DNA of 64,000 nt, taken from assembly GCA_963727245.1 (NCBI GenBank), contig CAVSFO010000001.1:558001-622000 (forward strand), read 5' to 3'. Shown one piece after another: positions 53,204-62,858 of the stretch. The translations under genes were made by a program, and so were the position numbers. The notes under the pieces are model-generated. The model saw only the letters and a program-made list of their open reading frames with translations, was not told the DNA's origin and ran no database searches. How positions within the stretch are numbered: the stretch's first letter is position 1; every line of letters starts with the position of its first letter. The DNA comes from JBKQVT01 sp963727245 (GTDB lineage Bacteria > Planctomycetota > Planctomycetia > Pirellulales > Thermoguttaceae).

Positions 53204-53788
53204 TTACCCTCGTTCCAGATAACTCGACAGTCGACAGAGTGGTGCTTTCTCGATGTACGGAATAATGGCGTCTGACACCTCCGTCCCGTTAAGGTCCACC
53301 GTGCAGAACTTGAGGGGGCTGAGACGTACGAGGCACGGCCCAATTCGGTCGGTCACGCCCGTGTAGGCCAAGTAAAGCCCCCTAATGTCGCGGAAGTTTT
53401 CGAGAAAATGCTCCGTGGCGTCACCGAGGCAGTCGCGTTGCAGCCGGAGTTTGAACACCCTCATGTTGGGCAGGGATGCAAGACCGGACGAGCTGATCTT
53501 CGTGTTCGAGAGGTCGAGCAAGTTAAGACAATCGTAGCAATCGACCACCGCTAAATTGCGGTCATCGACATTGGCGCCGTTGAGAAACACGTAACACCCC
53601 GCCGTCGCAGGGTCGTCAAAAATGGCCGGCCTCGACCCGGCTTCCAGGCCCCAATGGACACGGACCGCGCCGCCGGCGGCCCGGACCCTCCAGTGCCGGT
53701 ACAAGCACCAAGATCGAAAACACGCCTCGTAGGCCACAATCGGCAAGAGCACAACGCCTATAAGCAGTAGCGGGCGATTTAGTCTCAT
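53204..53788 (-). CDS. Membrane-anchored LRR-like protein
   Basis: 194 residues from ATG 53788. A hydrophobic N-terminal segment (LLLIGVVLLPIVAYEACF) is followed by leucine-rich-repeat-like units: CLNLLDLSNTKISSSGLASL, PNMRVFKLRLQRDCLG, DIRGLYLAYTGVTDRIGPCL and CTVDLNGTEVSDAIIPYI. The pattern resembles the short LRR proteins that many planctomycetes encode in membrane-anchored form. Function is unknown; protein binding on the outer face is likely. Confidence 0.7.
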   Translation of the reverse strand: MRLNRPLLLIGVVLLPIVAYEACFRSWCLYRHWRVRAAGGAVRVHWGLEAGSRPAIFDDPATAGCYVFLNGANVDDRNLAVVDCYDCLNLLDLSNTKISSSGLASLPNMRVFKLRLQRDCLGDATEHFLENFRDIRGLYLAYTGVTDRIGPCLVRLSPLKFCTVDLNGTEVSDAIIPYIEKAPLCRLSSYLERG

Positions 53789-53846
53789 GGCGGAAGGAAG
53801 AAAGAAAGTGGTCGGGGGTCTTTTTTGGCGGCGGGCGGTATCATCT

Positions 53847-55430
53847 TCAGGCCACGCCTACGGCGTGTGGTGGAACTGCGTTTTCAGCCACTGGTCCCAT
53901 TGCTGCCGGCCCTGCGCCGAGCTGAGTGCGGATTTCCCGCACGGCGTGGTCCAACAGATTCTTCATCTGCTCGTCGCGCAGCTCGCCGCGGATGGGCCAG
54001 AGATCGTTGAGGACGTCGGCCGACTGGGCGTATTTTCCCTGCAACGCCAGGGCGCCGACCTTGCCCGCCAGCCCCCAGGCCCGATACTCCTTGTCCGCGT
54101 CGGTCGAGGCGGCCAACTCATCGAAAATCTGCAGCGCCTTGTCGTATTCTTTATGGAGGAGATAGATGCGGGCCAACTGCTGCTTGGCGCGGCGAACGAC
54201 GGATTCCTTCTCGGGATAGTATTGCAACACGCTTTGCCAGGCTTCTTCGGTGCCGATCTGACTGGCACAATAATATTGCGCCAGCGCGCTGGGCTGGCGG
54301 GGAATCCGCACGTGTCCGCTGTCGGAGACCGCCAGCAGCGTTTCCTGCCGCAGGCTGAGCCACGCCAAGGCGCCGCCGACGGCAAACGCCCCCAGCAGCC
54401 CCAACGCCAGCAGCAGCCACATCCGCCGCGGCGCCGCATCGGCCGCGCCGGTTTTCATGACCGCGGCCAGTTGCCGGCTGGCCTCCAGCCGCGGGTCGAC
54501 CGGCATGGTGGCGGACGATTCCCAAACTCCCGACCCTTCGCCCGAGCCCTCGGCACAATATTCCTGCTGCACGCGGCGCAACTCGCGCAGCAGCTCGCGC
54601 GGCGACTGCCAGCGGCCGGCCGGGTCCTTGACGAGCATCTTGTGGACGATGCGGCACAGCGCCGGGGGCAGGTCGGGCCGCAGCCTCTCCAACGGCGGCG
54701 GCTCGCGCTTGAGGTGCTGCACGGCCACGCCCAAGGCCGTCTCGCCCACGAACGGCGGGTTGCCGGCGAGCATGTGGTAGCAGGTCACGCCGAAGGAATA
54801 GAGGTCGCTGCGGCAATCCAGCGGCTTGCCCTCGACCTGCTCCGGGCTCATGTACAGGGGCGTGCCCAGCGTCATGCCGATCTGCGTCAGATCGGTTTTC
54901 TGGGTATCGCTGGCCAAGCGGGCCAAGCCGAAATCGGCCACCTTCACTTCGCCGGCCGGCGTGAGCATGATGTTCTCCGGCTTGATGTCGCGGTGTACCA
55001 CGCCGGCCTCAGCCGCCTTGGCCAAGGCGGCGGCCGTCTGCCGCATGATCGACACCGCCCGCCCCAGGTCGGCGGGACCATAGCGGGCGATCCACTGGCG
55101 GAGGTTCAGCCCGGCGACGTACTCCTGCACGATGTAGTACAGGCCGTCGCCGTGCCCCACCTCGTGGATCTGCACGATGTTGGCATGGACGAGCGAGGCG
55201 GCCGCCTGCGCCTCGCGCTCGAATCGCTTCAGATAGGTGTGGTCCTCGGCCAGCGCGGGCTTGAGGATCTTCACGGCCACCCGCCGCTTCAGCCGGCACT
55301 GCTCGGCCAGGTAGACGTCGGCCATGGCCCCGCGGCCCAACCGCCGCAACAACCGCAGATCGCCCAACTGCCGGCCGGAAAGATCGGCAACCGCGGAGGC
55401 GTCGGCGGGCTTGGGGCCGGCATCACTCAT
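53847..55430 (-). CDS. Serine/threonine protein kinase, membrane-anchored
   Basis: 527 residues from ATG 55430. The kinase domain covers about 20-280: Gly loop RLGRGAMADVYLA, Lys in RRVAVKIL, catalytic loop VVHRDIKPENIML, DFG in KVADFGLARL and GTPLYMSPEQ. A membrane helix lies near 340-360 (LLLALGLLGAFAVGGALAWL). The C-terminal 150 residues are helical (TPR-like: LARIYLLHKEYDKALQIFDE). It is a Hanks-type kinase of the PknB style with an extracytoplasmic repeat domain. It is co-oriented with the J-like gene behind it, 146 bases apart. Confidence 0.92.
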   Translation of the reverse strand: MSDAGPKPADASAVADLSGRQLGDLRLLRRLGRGAMADVYLAEQCRLKRRVAVKILKPALAEDHTYLKRFEREAQAAASLVHANIVQIHEVGHGDGLYYIVQEYVAGLNLRQWIARYGPADLGRAVSIMRQTAAALAKAAEAGVVHRDIKPENIMLTPAGEVKVADFGLARLASDTQKTDLTQIGMTLGTPLYMSPEQVEGKPLDCRSDLYSFGVTCYHMLAGNPPFVGETALGVAVQHLKREPPPLERLRPDLPPALCRIVHKMLVKDPAGRWQSPRELLRELRRVQQEYCAEGSGEGSGVWESSATMPVDPRLEASRQLAAVMKTGAADAAPRRMWLLLALGLLGAFAVGGALAWLSLRQETLLAVSDSGHVRIPRQPSALAQYYCASQIGTEEAWQSVLQYYPEKESVVRRAKQQLARIYLLHKEYDKALQIFDELAASTDADKEYRAWGLAGKVGALALQGKYAQSADVLNDLWPIRGELRDEQMKNLLDHAVREIRTQLGAGPAAMGPVAENAVPPHAVGVA

Positions 55431-55576
55431 GGGCGCGAGATGCTTTGCGGGGAGAGAGGGTGTTGGGCGCCAGGCCGGTCGCAGCAGGGGCACCAAGTAT
55501 TGAAATTCAAAATTGACGGACCGTATTCCGGGTAAACTTGGTAGCACCCAGCACCCAGCGATCGACCGCGGGGGTG

Positions 55577-56607
55577 CTATTTCACCGCCTTGTCGAGCGT
55601 ATCTTTTTTCTGCGCCGGCTCCTCCTTGTCATCGCCGGCGGCGGGCTCCTCGGTCTTCGCCTGCCCGGCATCCGGCGGAGCGGGGTTCGGCGCCGCGCCG
55701 CGATTCGGCTGCGGAATCACCGGCGCCGTCCGATCCACGTTCGGCGCGGCGGAAATGTCAGGGAACGAATCGTTGCCGAAATCTTGTTGGGCCGGAACGG
55801 GCGCCGGAGGAATGGGCTGGGCGACCCGACCGACCGGACGCGGACGCTCGGCCGCATGATCCTTCTTCACGTCAGTGCTGGGCGCGGGCACCACTTTTTT
55901 TATGTGGATGACTTGTTGTCCAGGTCCGATCAGCGGCGCGTCTGGGGAGCCCGGACCAGACGAATTGTTCTGTCCCAAGTAGAAGGCCAGGAAACCGAGA
56001 ACGATGGCCACCGACAACACCACCAAGGCGATCGCCGCGCCCATGGTCTCCAGCGACTTCTTTTTCTTGTGATGACCGGCAGCGTGGCCATGGTGGGTAA
56101 TGGGGGCCGACACGGTCGCCAAGAAGTCGTCCATGTCGCCGGTGCGTCGGACCACGACGGGCCGCCGTCCGCCGCTGATCGCGGGCGGCCTGGCGGCGGC
56201 GGCCGCGGGATTGGCCCACGGCGCCGGCGCCGCCGGCGCGCCGGCGCGGCGGCCGGCTGGGGATATCCGCCGTAGGCCGTCGCGGCCGCGGTCTGCGGGG
56301 CCACCCCGGGCGGCATCGCCGGCGCCGGCGGCAGGGTTTGACGCAGCCACTGGTCGTACTGCGCCTTGCCCTGCGGATCGAGCAGGCAGGCGCGGGCCGT
56401 CGACAACTCGTTCAAGATAAATTGCGCGATGTCCGCATAATCGCCCGACTGAAAGTTCCGCACGTGGAACAACTGCCGGTCGGCGGCGCCGGCGATTACC
56501 TCGGCATCGGACTCGAACAAGCCGATGCCCAACAACCGATAGAGGTTGGGCGGCTGCTCGGCCGGCGGGATGCCAAGCCATTTCCGATAGGGATCAAACT
56601 CAGCCAT
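55577..56607 (-). CDS. J-like domain protein with membrane helix (one frameshift)
   Basis: About 343 residues joined. The N-terminal block MAEFDPYRKWLGIPPAEQPP and NLYRLLGIGLFESDAEVIAG is the planctomycete J-like domain often attached to, or beside, Ser/Thr kinases. A Pro/Ala linker holds an indel near 56235-56250. The next frame continues with MDDFLATVSAPITHHGHAAG, a membrane helix (AAIALVVLSVAIVLGFLAFY) and a Pro-rich acidic tail. It lies immediately upstream of the kinase in the same direction and is probably its partner in a signalling pathway. Confidence 0.72.
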
Positions 56608-56907
56608 GTGCGGAGCCTCCCCGAAGCGTTGGCCTCAAATCGCCGTCCCTCCGCTACGATTCCCTTGGTAGTCTGGCGGCGGTTTCTATTCCATTATGGT
56701 CCTCGCGCCGCGGCTTGGCAACTGCAATCATTGGGGTGGAATGCTACCCCCCCGATAGATCAGGGGTTGTGTCGGCAACTGAAGTGCGTTATGGTAATCG
56801 GATAGCTCGGAGAACAGTACGTTGGGCTAAAGTGTCCCCCGCCGCAAGACAGCACTCCATCCGGGCGCTGCGGGCCACTAGCCGTCACTCGTTGAGGAGT
56901 TGTTGCG

Positions 56908-57117
56908 ATGCCGCAGGGCAAGATTACGAAGCTTGTTTCGGATCGGGGATTTGGGTTCATCGCGGGCGAAGGCGGAGAAGTCTTCTTCCATCATTCGTCG
57001 GTAGCCGAACCCGGCTTCGACAGCCTTCAGGAAGGTCAGGCGGTCCAGTACGAACTGGAGCGCGAGGGTGGCAGCCGCGGCAAAGGGCCGCGCGCCTCCT
57101 CAGTGAAGCCGGCCTGA
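56908..57117 (+). CDS. Cold-shock domain protein
   Basis: 69 residues. RNP1-like GFGFIAGEGG (residues about 14-23) and RNP2-like EVFFHHSSV are both present, starting MPQGKITKLVSDRGFGFI. This is the OB-fold nucleic-acid-binding cold-shock family, an RNA chaperone. The C-terminus is a short basic Gly/Arg tail. About 300 bases upstream have no gene, consistent with the long 5' leaders of cold-shock genes, although I cannot demonstrate a thermosensor. Confidence 0.9.
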   Translation: MPQGKITKLVSDRGFGFIAGEGGEVFFHHSSVAEPGFDSLQEGQAVQYELEREGGSRGKGPRASSVKPA

Positions 57118-57153
57118 TTTGCAGCACCCCCGGAAAAGAGCGCGTCGGGCGCT

Positions 57154-58233
57154 TCAGCCCGCCTTGCGCCGCACGCCCACCTCATAATGTGGGCCGTGAA
57201 GGACGTGCGCGCGGCCGAAGGGATCCTCGGCCCGCTCGCCCGGACGATAAACCCGCACCCCGCGGCCGGCCAACAGCCGCGCCAGCGGCGGCGTCACGGC
57301 CAGCGCGGCCCAGAGAAACGCCAGCGGCTCGATGGGCAGTCGCGAGGTAGCCGGAATCAGGCCGGACATGTCCGACAGCGTCACGGCGGCGAAGATCGCG
57401 CAGGTCGGCCAGAGGGTCCGCCAGCGACGCCGCGAGATGCAGCAGCCCATCAGCGCCAACACCAGGCAGGCGATCGTGGCGAAGCGGTCCAAGCGGCTTG
57501 CCTCGCGGGCCCGGCCCGCCGCGCCGCAGAGGAGGAAGTCGCGCAATCGCTGGAGGCCGATTTGCCCGCCGCCGGCCGCTGAATTGGCCATTGCGCCTGC
57601 TGCGAGCCACTTGCCGCCGTACCAACAGCCGATGATCGCCGCCACCACGCCGGCCAGAATCAGCAGCCGGCCCAACGCCACCCGGCCTGCCCGGTCGCTG
57701 CCGCGGGACAGACCCGCACCACGCCAGTAGACCGCCGCGGCAACGGGCGCGGCCAGCACCAGCGCCGGCTCCAGCAGCACCAGGACGCCAGCCAGACATG
57801 CGGCGAGAATGGCGCCGGCTCGGCCGGATTGCCACCGCGGCGAGCACACGACGGCCAGCAGACAACAGAGCACCAACGCGGCCCAGAGTGCCGCCTGGGG
57901 ATAGGCCGCCGCGCCGACGTGGCTCGGATAAACCGCCAGCCCCAAGGCAGCCGTCCAGCCCACGCCGGGTTGCCCGGGGACCAGCGACCAGCCCAGCCAG
58001 GCGACGGCAAGGACCGTGGCCGCGCCGATGAGACACTGCAAGAACTGGAGGGCCCGATGGCCGGCGCCCTCGGTGTGGTCGAGACTCACCGGCGGCGACT
58101 CGACCGCCGTGGCGGCCACGGCCATGGCCGGTGGGGCCCGCTGGGGCGAGGTTGCCAGCACTGCGCAGAGCCTCAGTCCGAAAGCCAGGCAGCCCAGCAG
58201 GACCAAGCCGACGATCGTACGCAATCCATCCAT
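57154..58233 (-). CDS. Polytopic membrane protein of unknown function
   Basis: 359 residues from ATG 58233, beginning MDGLRTIVGLVLLGCLAFGL. About nine hydrophobic segments are visible (for example AALWAALVLCCLLAVV, GVLVLLEPALVLAAPVAAAV, LLILAGVVAAIIGCWYGG). The layout and length recall PMT/ArnT-like glycosyltransferases or O-antigen-ligase-type proteins, but no catalytic motif is secure. It is minus-strand, convergent with the cold-shock gene. Confidence 0.6.
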   Translation of the reverse strand: MDGLRTIVGLVLLGCLAFGLRLCAVLATSPQRAPPAMAVAATAVESPPVSLDHTEGAGHRALQFLQCLIGAATVLAVAWLGWSLVPGQPGVGWTAALGLAVYPSHVGAAAYPQAALWAALVLCCLLAVVCSPRWQSGRAGAILAACLAGVLVLLEPALVLAAPVAAAVYWRGAGLSRGSDRAGRVALGRLLILAGVVAAIIGCWYGGKWLAAGAMANSAAGGGQIGLQRLRDFLLCGAAGRAREASRLDRFATIACLVLALMGCCISRRRWRTLWPTCAIFAAVTLSDMSGLIPATSRLPIEPLAFLWAALAVTPPLARLLAGRGVRVYRPGERAEDPFGRAHVLHGPHYEVGVRRKAG

Positions 58234-58307
58234 GGCGGGCGGATTGTACGCGAAGCGGCAGAGCCGGGGCAAGAGGAAAATTGAGGGAACTGGAGACTTT
58301 GGCGGTG

Positions 58308-58616
58308 CTACTTCTTGGCCGGGGTCTTGCCCGCGGTCTTGGCTGGGGCCTTCCCCGCGGCCTTCCCTGCGGTCTTGGCCGGGGCGGCTTCCGCAGCGGC
58401 GGCTTCCCCTTCGGCCCCTTCCTCGTCTTCCTTCTTCTTCTTTTTCTTCTTCTTCATGGCCAGCTTATAGACCCGCACCTTGGCCAGGCCGAAGGGGCTA
58501 TCGCCCTCTTGCCAGCGGTCGGCGGCCTGCAGGCGGCCAATCCGCTCGGCGCGGGTCAGGACATTGCGGGTGCGGGCCATGGACCCTCGCATCCGCAGGC
58601 TTTTATCCATCGTCAT
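58308..58616 (-). CDS. PVC-group small basic protein (TIGR04137-like) with histone-H1-like tail
   Basis: 102 residues from ATG 58616. The first 60 residues, MTMDKSLRMRGSMARTRNVL, TRAERIGRLQAADRWQEGDS and PFGLAKVRVYKL, match the short basic protein conserved in Planctomycetes, Verrucomicrobia and Chlamydiae. The remaining 40 residues are a KKKKKKK run and a Glu/Ala/Lys tail (AKTAGKAAGKAPAKTAGKTP) like bacterial histone-H1-type proteins. A likely nucleic-acid-binding, possibly rRNA-associated, protein. The tail is longer than in the family as I know it. Confidence 0.75.
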   Translation of the reverse strand: MTMDKSLRMRGSMARTRNVLTRAERIGRLQAADRWQEGDSPFGLAKVRVYKLAMKKKKKKKKEDEEGAEGEAAAAEAAPAKTAGKAAGKAPAKTAGKTPAKK

Positions 58617-58831
58617 GGTCGTTTGGCTCCTCGATCGGTAATCGGTTGAGTATACCGGGGCCGGTTGAGCCTCGCAAGGGGAGGCCTGAGGCCGATAGTT
58701 CCATAGTTTGCCCGGAATTTTTTCGGAGTAAAGGGAAAACGAAGGCACCGCACCTCATTATTGGGGATGGTATTCCACCGTTAAGCGGAGGATCGAACGT
58801 CATGGTCGGGCTCGCGCCGGGACTCGCTCGG

Positions 58832-59389
58832 TCATCCTTCCAGCATCCTCCATAGCCACCGTCCCCCGGAGACGAGCTGAATCGACAGCGCGAAGACGCC
58901 GATGTCGATCGCAAGCTCCTCGAGGGCGAAGTGGTGGTCCCACGCGCAAAGATGGAAGGACATCGCCACGGCAAGACATCCCGTGACCGCCAGCAGGTCC
59001 ATGAGGCCGAACTGAAGCCGGAATTTGCCGAACGTGGGCCAGGTGGCAATGACCAACACCGCAACCACGGCCACGTCGCAAAGCAGCGCGGCGGGGGAAA
59101 ACTCTTCGTGGTGCCAGGAGAAATATCCGGGTAGCCCGTCCGTGAAGAAGAATGTGCAGGGCCAGCCTCGGGTCGACGGGATGCCTAGGGTCGAGTGCAT
59201 GACCGAGCGATCCTGCCATTCCGGCGGTGGCCCTCGAAAGCGGAGCCGCTCCGTCATCTGCACGATCGAACCGCACGCCACCAGGAGCGTGAACACAGCG
59301 CGTGTCAGCAGCCCGCTGGTTTGCCGCGTCGGCAGCCAGCCGCGGGCGGCGATATACGTCCGTGGACCGATCAATCGACTGCCTTGCAC
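58832..59389 (-). CDS. Four-helix membrane protein
   Basis: 185 residues from GTG 59389. Four hydrophobic segments are visible (TRAVFTLLVACGSIVQM; ALLCDVAVVAVLVIATW; LMDLLAVTGCLAVAMSFHL; LAIDIGVFALSIQLVSGG). No family is recognised. It starts 28 bases after the DUF4139 gene on the same strand, so the two are probably an operon. Confidence 0.55.
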   Translation of the reverse strand: MQGSRLIGPRTYIAARGWLPTRQTSGLLTRAVFTLLVACGSIVQMTERLRFRGPPPEWQDRSVMHSTLGIPSTRGWPCTFFFTDGLPGYFSWHHEEFSPAALLCDVAVVAVLVIATWPTFGKFRLQFGLMDLLAVTGCLAVAMSFHLCAWDHHFALEELAIDIGVFALSIQLVSGGRWLWRMLEG

Positions 59390-59417
59390 AACATTGTCGA
59401 TGAATTACCGGGGCCAA

Positions 59418-61530
59418 CTACGACAGGTCCAGTCCCATCATGTACTCGTCGATCGCTTTGCGCACGGCGTTCTCTTGCGACTGGGTCTGCTGGATCTCGG
59501 CCCGCACGCGCTCGACCTCGTCTTCCTGGTCGCTCAGTTTCTTGACGTACCGCTTGTAGAGGTCGCTGCCCTGGTCCAACCGCTGCATGTTGTCGCGGAT
59601 GCGGCCCTGGTCCTCGCTGATCTCCTGAATCTTCTGCTGCAATTGGGACCGCTTTTGGCTGGCCTGGTTCAGTTCGGTCTTGCGCTGGATGATCCAGGCC
59701 AGGGCCGCCTTCACCTTGTCGCCGACCACCTTGGCACGGACGTAGATGCCGGCCGTGCCCTCGTCCAGGTTCCACAGCGAGATCTGCTGGCTGTCGGTCC
59801 GCTCCTCCTCGACGTGCAGCTTGGCTGGCTCGCCCGGCTTGGCCGCGACGGCGAAGCGGTAGCGGTCGCGGGTCTTCTCCTCCGGCTTCGCCGGGGCCAC
59901 CAGCTTCCAATCGGGGTCCAGTGCGTACTCGACAAGCACCTTCTTCTCCTTGTGCCCGGAGTTCTTCACCGTGTAGTCGTGGGTCCGCACCCACTTGTTG
60001 GTGGCGATCAGCGTCCCCTTGTAGAGCCGCACGCTGAGCAATCGCTCCGGGGCGTCCTTGCTCTCGGGGGCCACTTCGGTGTCCAGGTCGAGGGCGTAAC
60101 TGAGCAGCCGCTGGCTGCCGGGGGCCAGGTCCTCGATCTTGGCGTCGCCGGCATAGACGTTGTCGTCGAAGACCGTGATCGGCCCCTGCATCAGGTGGAG
60201 CTTGGTCGTATTGGTCAGCCACAGCCCGTTGAGCGGGTGCTTGGCCTGGACCCCTTCGTTGTAGATCGAGACTTTTTCACCCTTCACGTCCTCGTTGACG
60301 ATGGGCAGCATGGCGGACTGCTGGCGTGGCAGGGTGACCGGCGTGGCGATGGTGTAGCGGAACAGCTCGCCGACGTTGCCCGCCTGGGCCAGCGACTGCA
60401 CGCCCCTTCTGAAGTCCAGTTCCTCGCCCGCGATCGTTGTACCGCCCGAGTACCTGTTGGCGCCGTCGAGCGCCAGCATACCACCCACCCCGTAAGCGGC
60501 TGCCGGCGCCGCGGCTGGCATCTGCCTAAGCGACTGGAGTTGTTTCTTGGCAAATTCATGTCGCGTGCCGTGCACGGCGGCGAACTCCATCTCCCTGCGC
60601 CAGGTCCTGGCCGTAGACCTGCGGTCGCAGCGAGGAATATAACTCCATCTCGACCGTCGGCCGAGGCACATAGAGCGGCTCGTAAAGATCCATAACGAAG
60701 GAGATGGGCCGGCCGCTGACCAGCGTCAGGTCCACGCCCGACCAGTCGTCCTCGGTCGTGTTCTCGACGATGGCCCAGCCTTGCAGGAAGGGCGCTTTCT
60801 CGTCGGACAGCACCAGCCGGTAGCTGGTCTTCCACACCGGCGTCTCCTGGACATAGCCGATGCGGGCCTGGCGCTGGCCCTTGCCCTGGAAGCTCAAGGT
60901 CACGGCCTTCTTGTCCATTGCGTGGCTGCTGGCCAGCAGGGCCAGGGCCCGCCGCAGTTCGGCGTCGAGCTTGGCATTGCTGAACTTGATCCGGCTCACC
61001 CCGTTAAGCGGCACCGCCCGCAGGCCCTCGTCGGTGAGCAGATTGAGCACGTCCACGTCGATGATCTTGTCCTTATCGATTTCCTTCTTTTGTTTTTCCA
61101 CCCCCAGCAGCGCCCCTCGGATCTTGTTGGGCGCGTCGAGCTCGACGGGTTCGCCGCGGGCCTGGTTGAGCAACTCGCCCAGCGTGGGATTGTTGGTCAG
61201 GTCCAGCGCGAAGCTCTTGAGCGTTTTGCTCACCGGGTCTTTCGAGCCGTAGTTGACGGCCGAGACCTGGCCGCCCTGGTCCTCGACCACCATGCTCTTC
61301 AAGAGGTCGTTGATGTTCTCGGTCTTGAACTTCAGCTCGACCTGGGCGTTGTCGCTGAGGGGGCCGTCGTGCTGGAAATAGCCGACGCCGGAACTGAACA
61401 ACACAACCCGTTTCAGGGGGAGTTTCACCGCCGCGTCCTCGGCCGCGACGGCAGCGGTTTGGGCCAGGCCGGCAACCAGCACGGCAGTCAAACACCAGGG
61501 CAACCCACGGCAGGGCTTACGAAGCGACAT
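59418..61530 (-). CDS. DUF4139 domain secreted protein (one frameshift)
   Basis: About 704 residues joined. A signal peptide (WCLTAVLVAGLAQTAAVAAE) is followed by VVLFSSGVGYFQHDGPLSDN and VELKFKTENINDLLKSMVVE, characteristic of DUF4139. The middle part contains VWKTSYRLVLSDEKAPFLQG and ENTTEDDWSGVDLTLVSGRP. The frame changes near 60600 (after YSSLRPQVYGQDLAQ). The second half ends with a long coiled coil (TELNQASQKRSQLQQKIQEI) and KAIDEYMMGLDLS. SD TAGGAGA precedes the ATG at 61530. Family function is unknown; it is periplasmic or surface-exposed. Confidence 0.78.
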
Positions 61531-61824
61531 GGTTCAGTCTCCTAAGCTAAAGGGGGGAGTGGGGCGACAGCAGAGGCGCCATGCGACAATTCTACCTTCT
61601 CTGACGCTTGTCCGCAGGGGAAAGTTCCCGCGTCTGCCGGGAAATGTCACCGGCGAGGGCTCGATCCTCGTTATTCCGTAAGCACTTACGTCATTGACAA
61701 ATTGGCGGCCACCAGCCGGGCTGGCGATTTTGGTGTCCCTCGTACATGCCCGGATGATGTTATTGCGTAGGACGCGTCGATCCAGGAGGGGAGGTACGGG
61801 CGGGCCGAAGCTCGGCGTCTGCGG

Positions 61825-62361
61825 TTACCCGCGTTCGATCTCTTTGGAAGCGTTCGACGTTAGCTGGGCCATGATCTTGGCCCTCTCTGTTCGCTCGTTC
61901 CGGCGTACGCTGGTGCCGTACACAAAGACGGCCGCCAAGGATGCAAGACTGGTTCCTGCGATGGCGGCTCCGGCTGTGTCATGCCCAAGAGCCACGAGGA
62001 TACATCCCCCAATAACTGGAACCAAACTTACGACAGCACCAATTCCCAACCCCCAGTAGGATTTGCGGATGTCTGAATTGGTGACCCTGTCCTCGAGTTT
62101 GATACGGTGCTGCGTCTGGGCTTCGGCTTGAGCCAGGATTCTCGCGGCGGCGCCGGGAACAACCAGATCATATTCCTTCAGGATGTTGGGCGGCGGCACC
62201 GGGCCAGAGTAACTCTGAGATACGGTCCGGGTTACGACTTGACCGGCCACGGCACCATACGGCGCATTAGGAGGAAGGAGCGAATCCAGCGGTCGGGTAG
62301 CGGGGGCCGCCAATGCGTTTGGCGGCACTTGGTCGCGTTGCCTATTTCGTTTCCTCGACAC
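61825..62361 (-). CDS. DUF2335 family membrane protein
   Basis: 178 residues if GTG 62361 is used (AGAAGG 8 bases upstream). QSYSGPVPPPNILKEYDLVV and PGAAARILAQAEAQTQHRIK are the family signature. Two hydrophobic segments follow (LGIGAVVSLVPVIGGCILVA and GAAIAGTSLASLAAVFVYGT). DUF2335 genes are found on phages, mobile elements and chromosomes, often as a second gene after a short upstream partner, as here (20-base overlap with the preceding gene). Confidence 0.72.
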   Translation of the reverse strand: MSRKRNRQRDQVPPNALAAPATRPLDSLLPPNAPYGAVAGQVVTRTVSQSYSGPVPPPNILKEYDLVVPGAAARILAQAEAQTQHRIKLEDRVTNSDIRKSYWGLGIGAVVSLVPVIGGCILVALGHDTAGAAIAGTSLASLAAVFVYGTSVRRNERTERAKIMAQLTSNASKEIERG

Positions 62362-62566
62362 GCAGGCCACCTTCTTGGTATTGCTGGACGGCAGTTCCAA
62401 TGTCCGTTGCCACCGCTCCCCAATCGGCAAAAAGGGCCACCCTGTCTGCCTGCTGCGGAGTCAAGGACCTGTTGTACTCCTGAAAAACGTCTGCAAAGTC
62501 GAATATACGCCCCATTCCCTCCAGGAAGGACGGCCGAGCGAACAGAATCATGGAAAAGTCACTCAT
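62342..62566 (-). CDS. Small partner of the DUF2335 gene
   Basis: 74 residues from ATG 62566. MSDFSMILFARPSFLEGMGR, IFDFADVFQEYNRSLTPQQA and DRVALFADWGAVATDIGTAV are helical. The FARPSFLEG..DF....YN.SLT..QAD pattern is a small family I recall upstream of DUF2335 genes. It overlaps the DUF2335 start. It could form a two-component membrane module; the role is unknown. Confidence 0.65.
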   Translation of the reverse strand: MSDFSMILFARPSFLEGMGRIFDFADVFQEYNRSLTPQQADRVALFADWGAVATDIGTAVQQYQEGGLRVEETK

Positions 62567-62858
62567 GGCTTCATCTTCTGAACTTGGAGGTGGACAATCA
62601 TCTATTATGCACATCCGTGCCGCAGAGCGGAAGCCCGGGCCCCGGCTCCCTCAGAGTTCTTGACGCCGTTCCAACTCAATTATTGCACCCGGGCAATCCC
62701 AGTGCCCCCCCTCGCATGGCGTATTCAGGGTACAGCCAGCCCAGGCTGGTCTCTTCGCCGGCCGGTCGTGCCAAGCCCTTAACCCAACCGCTCCGGTCGC
62801 TTACACTTAGGTTAGACACCCACAGCCGAAAAGGGCCCCGCCGCGGGCCATCCCCACG

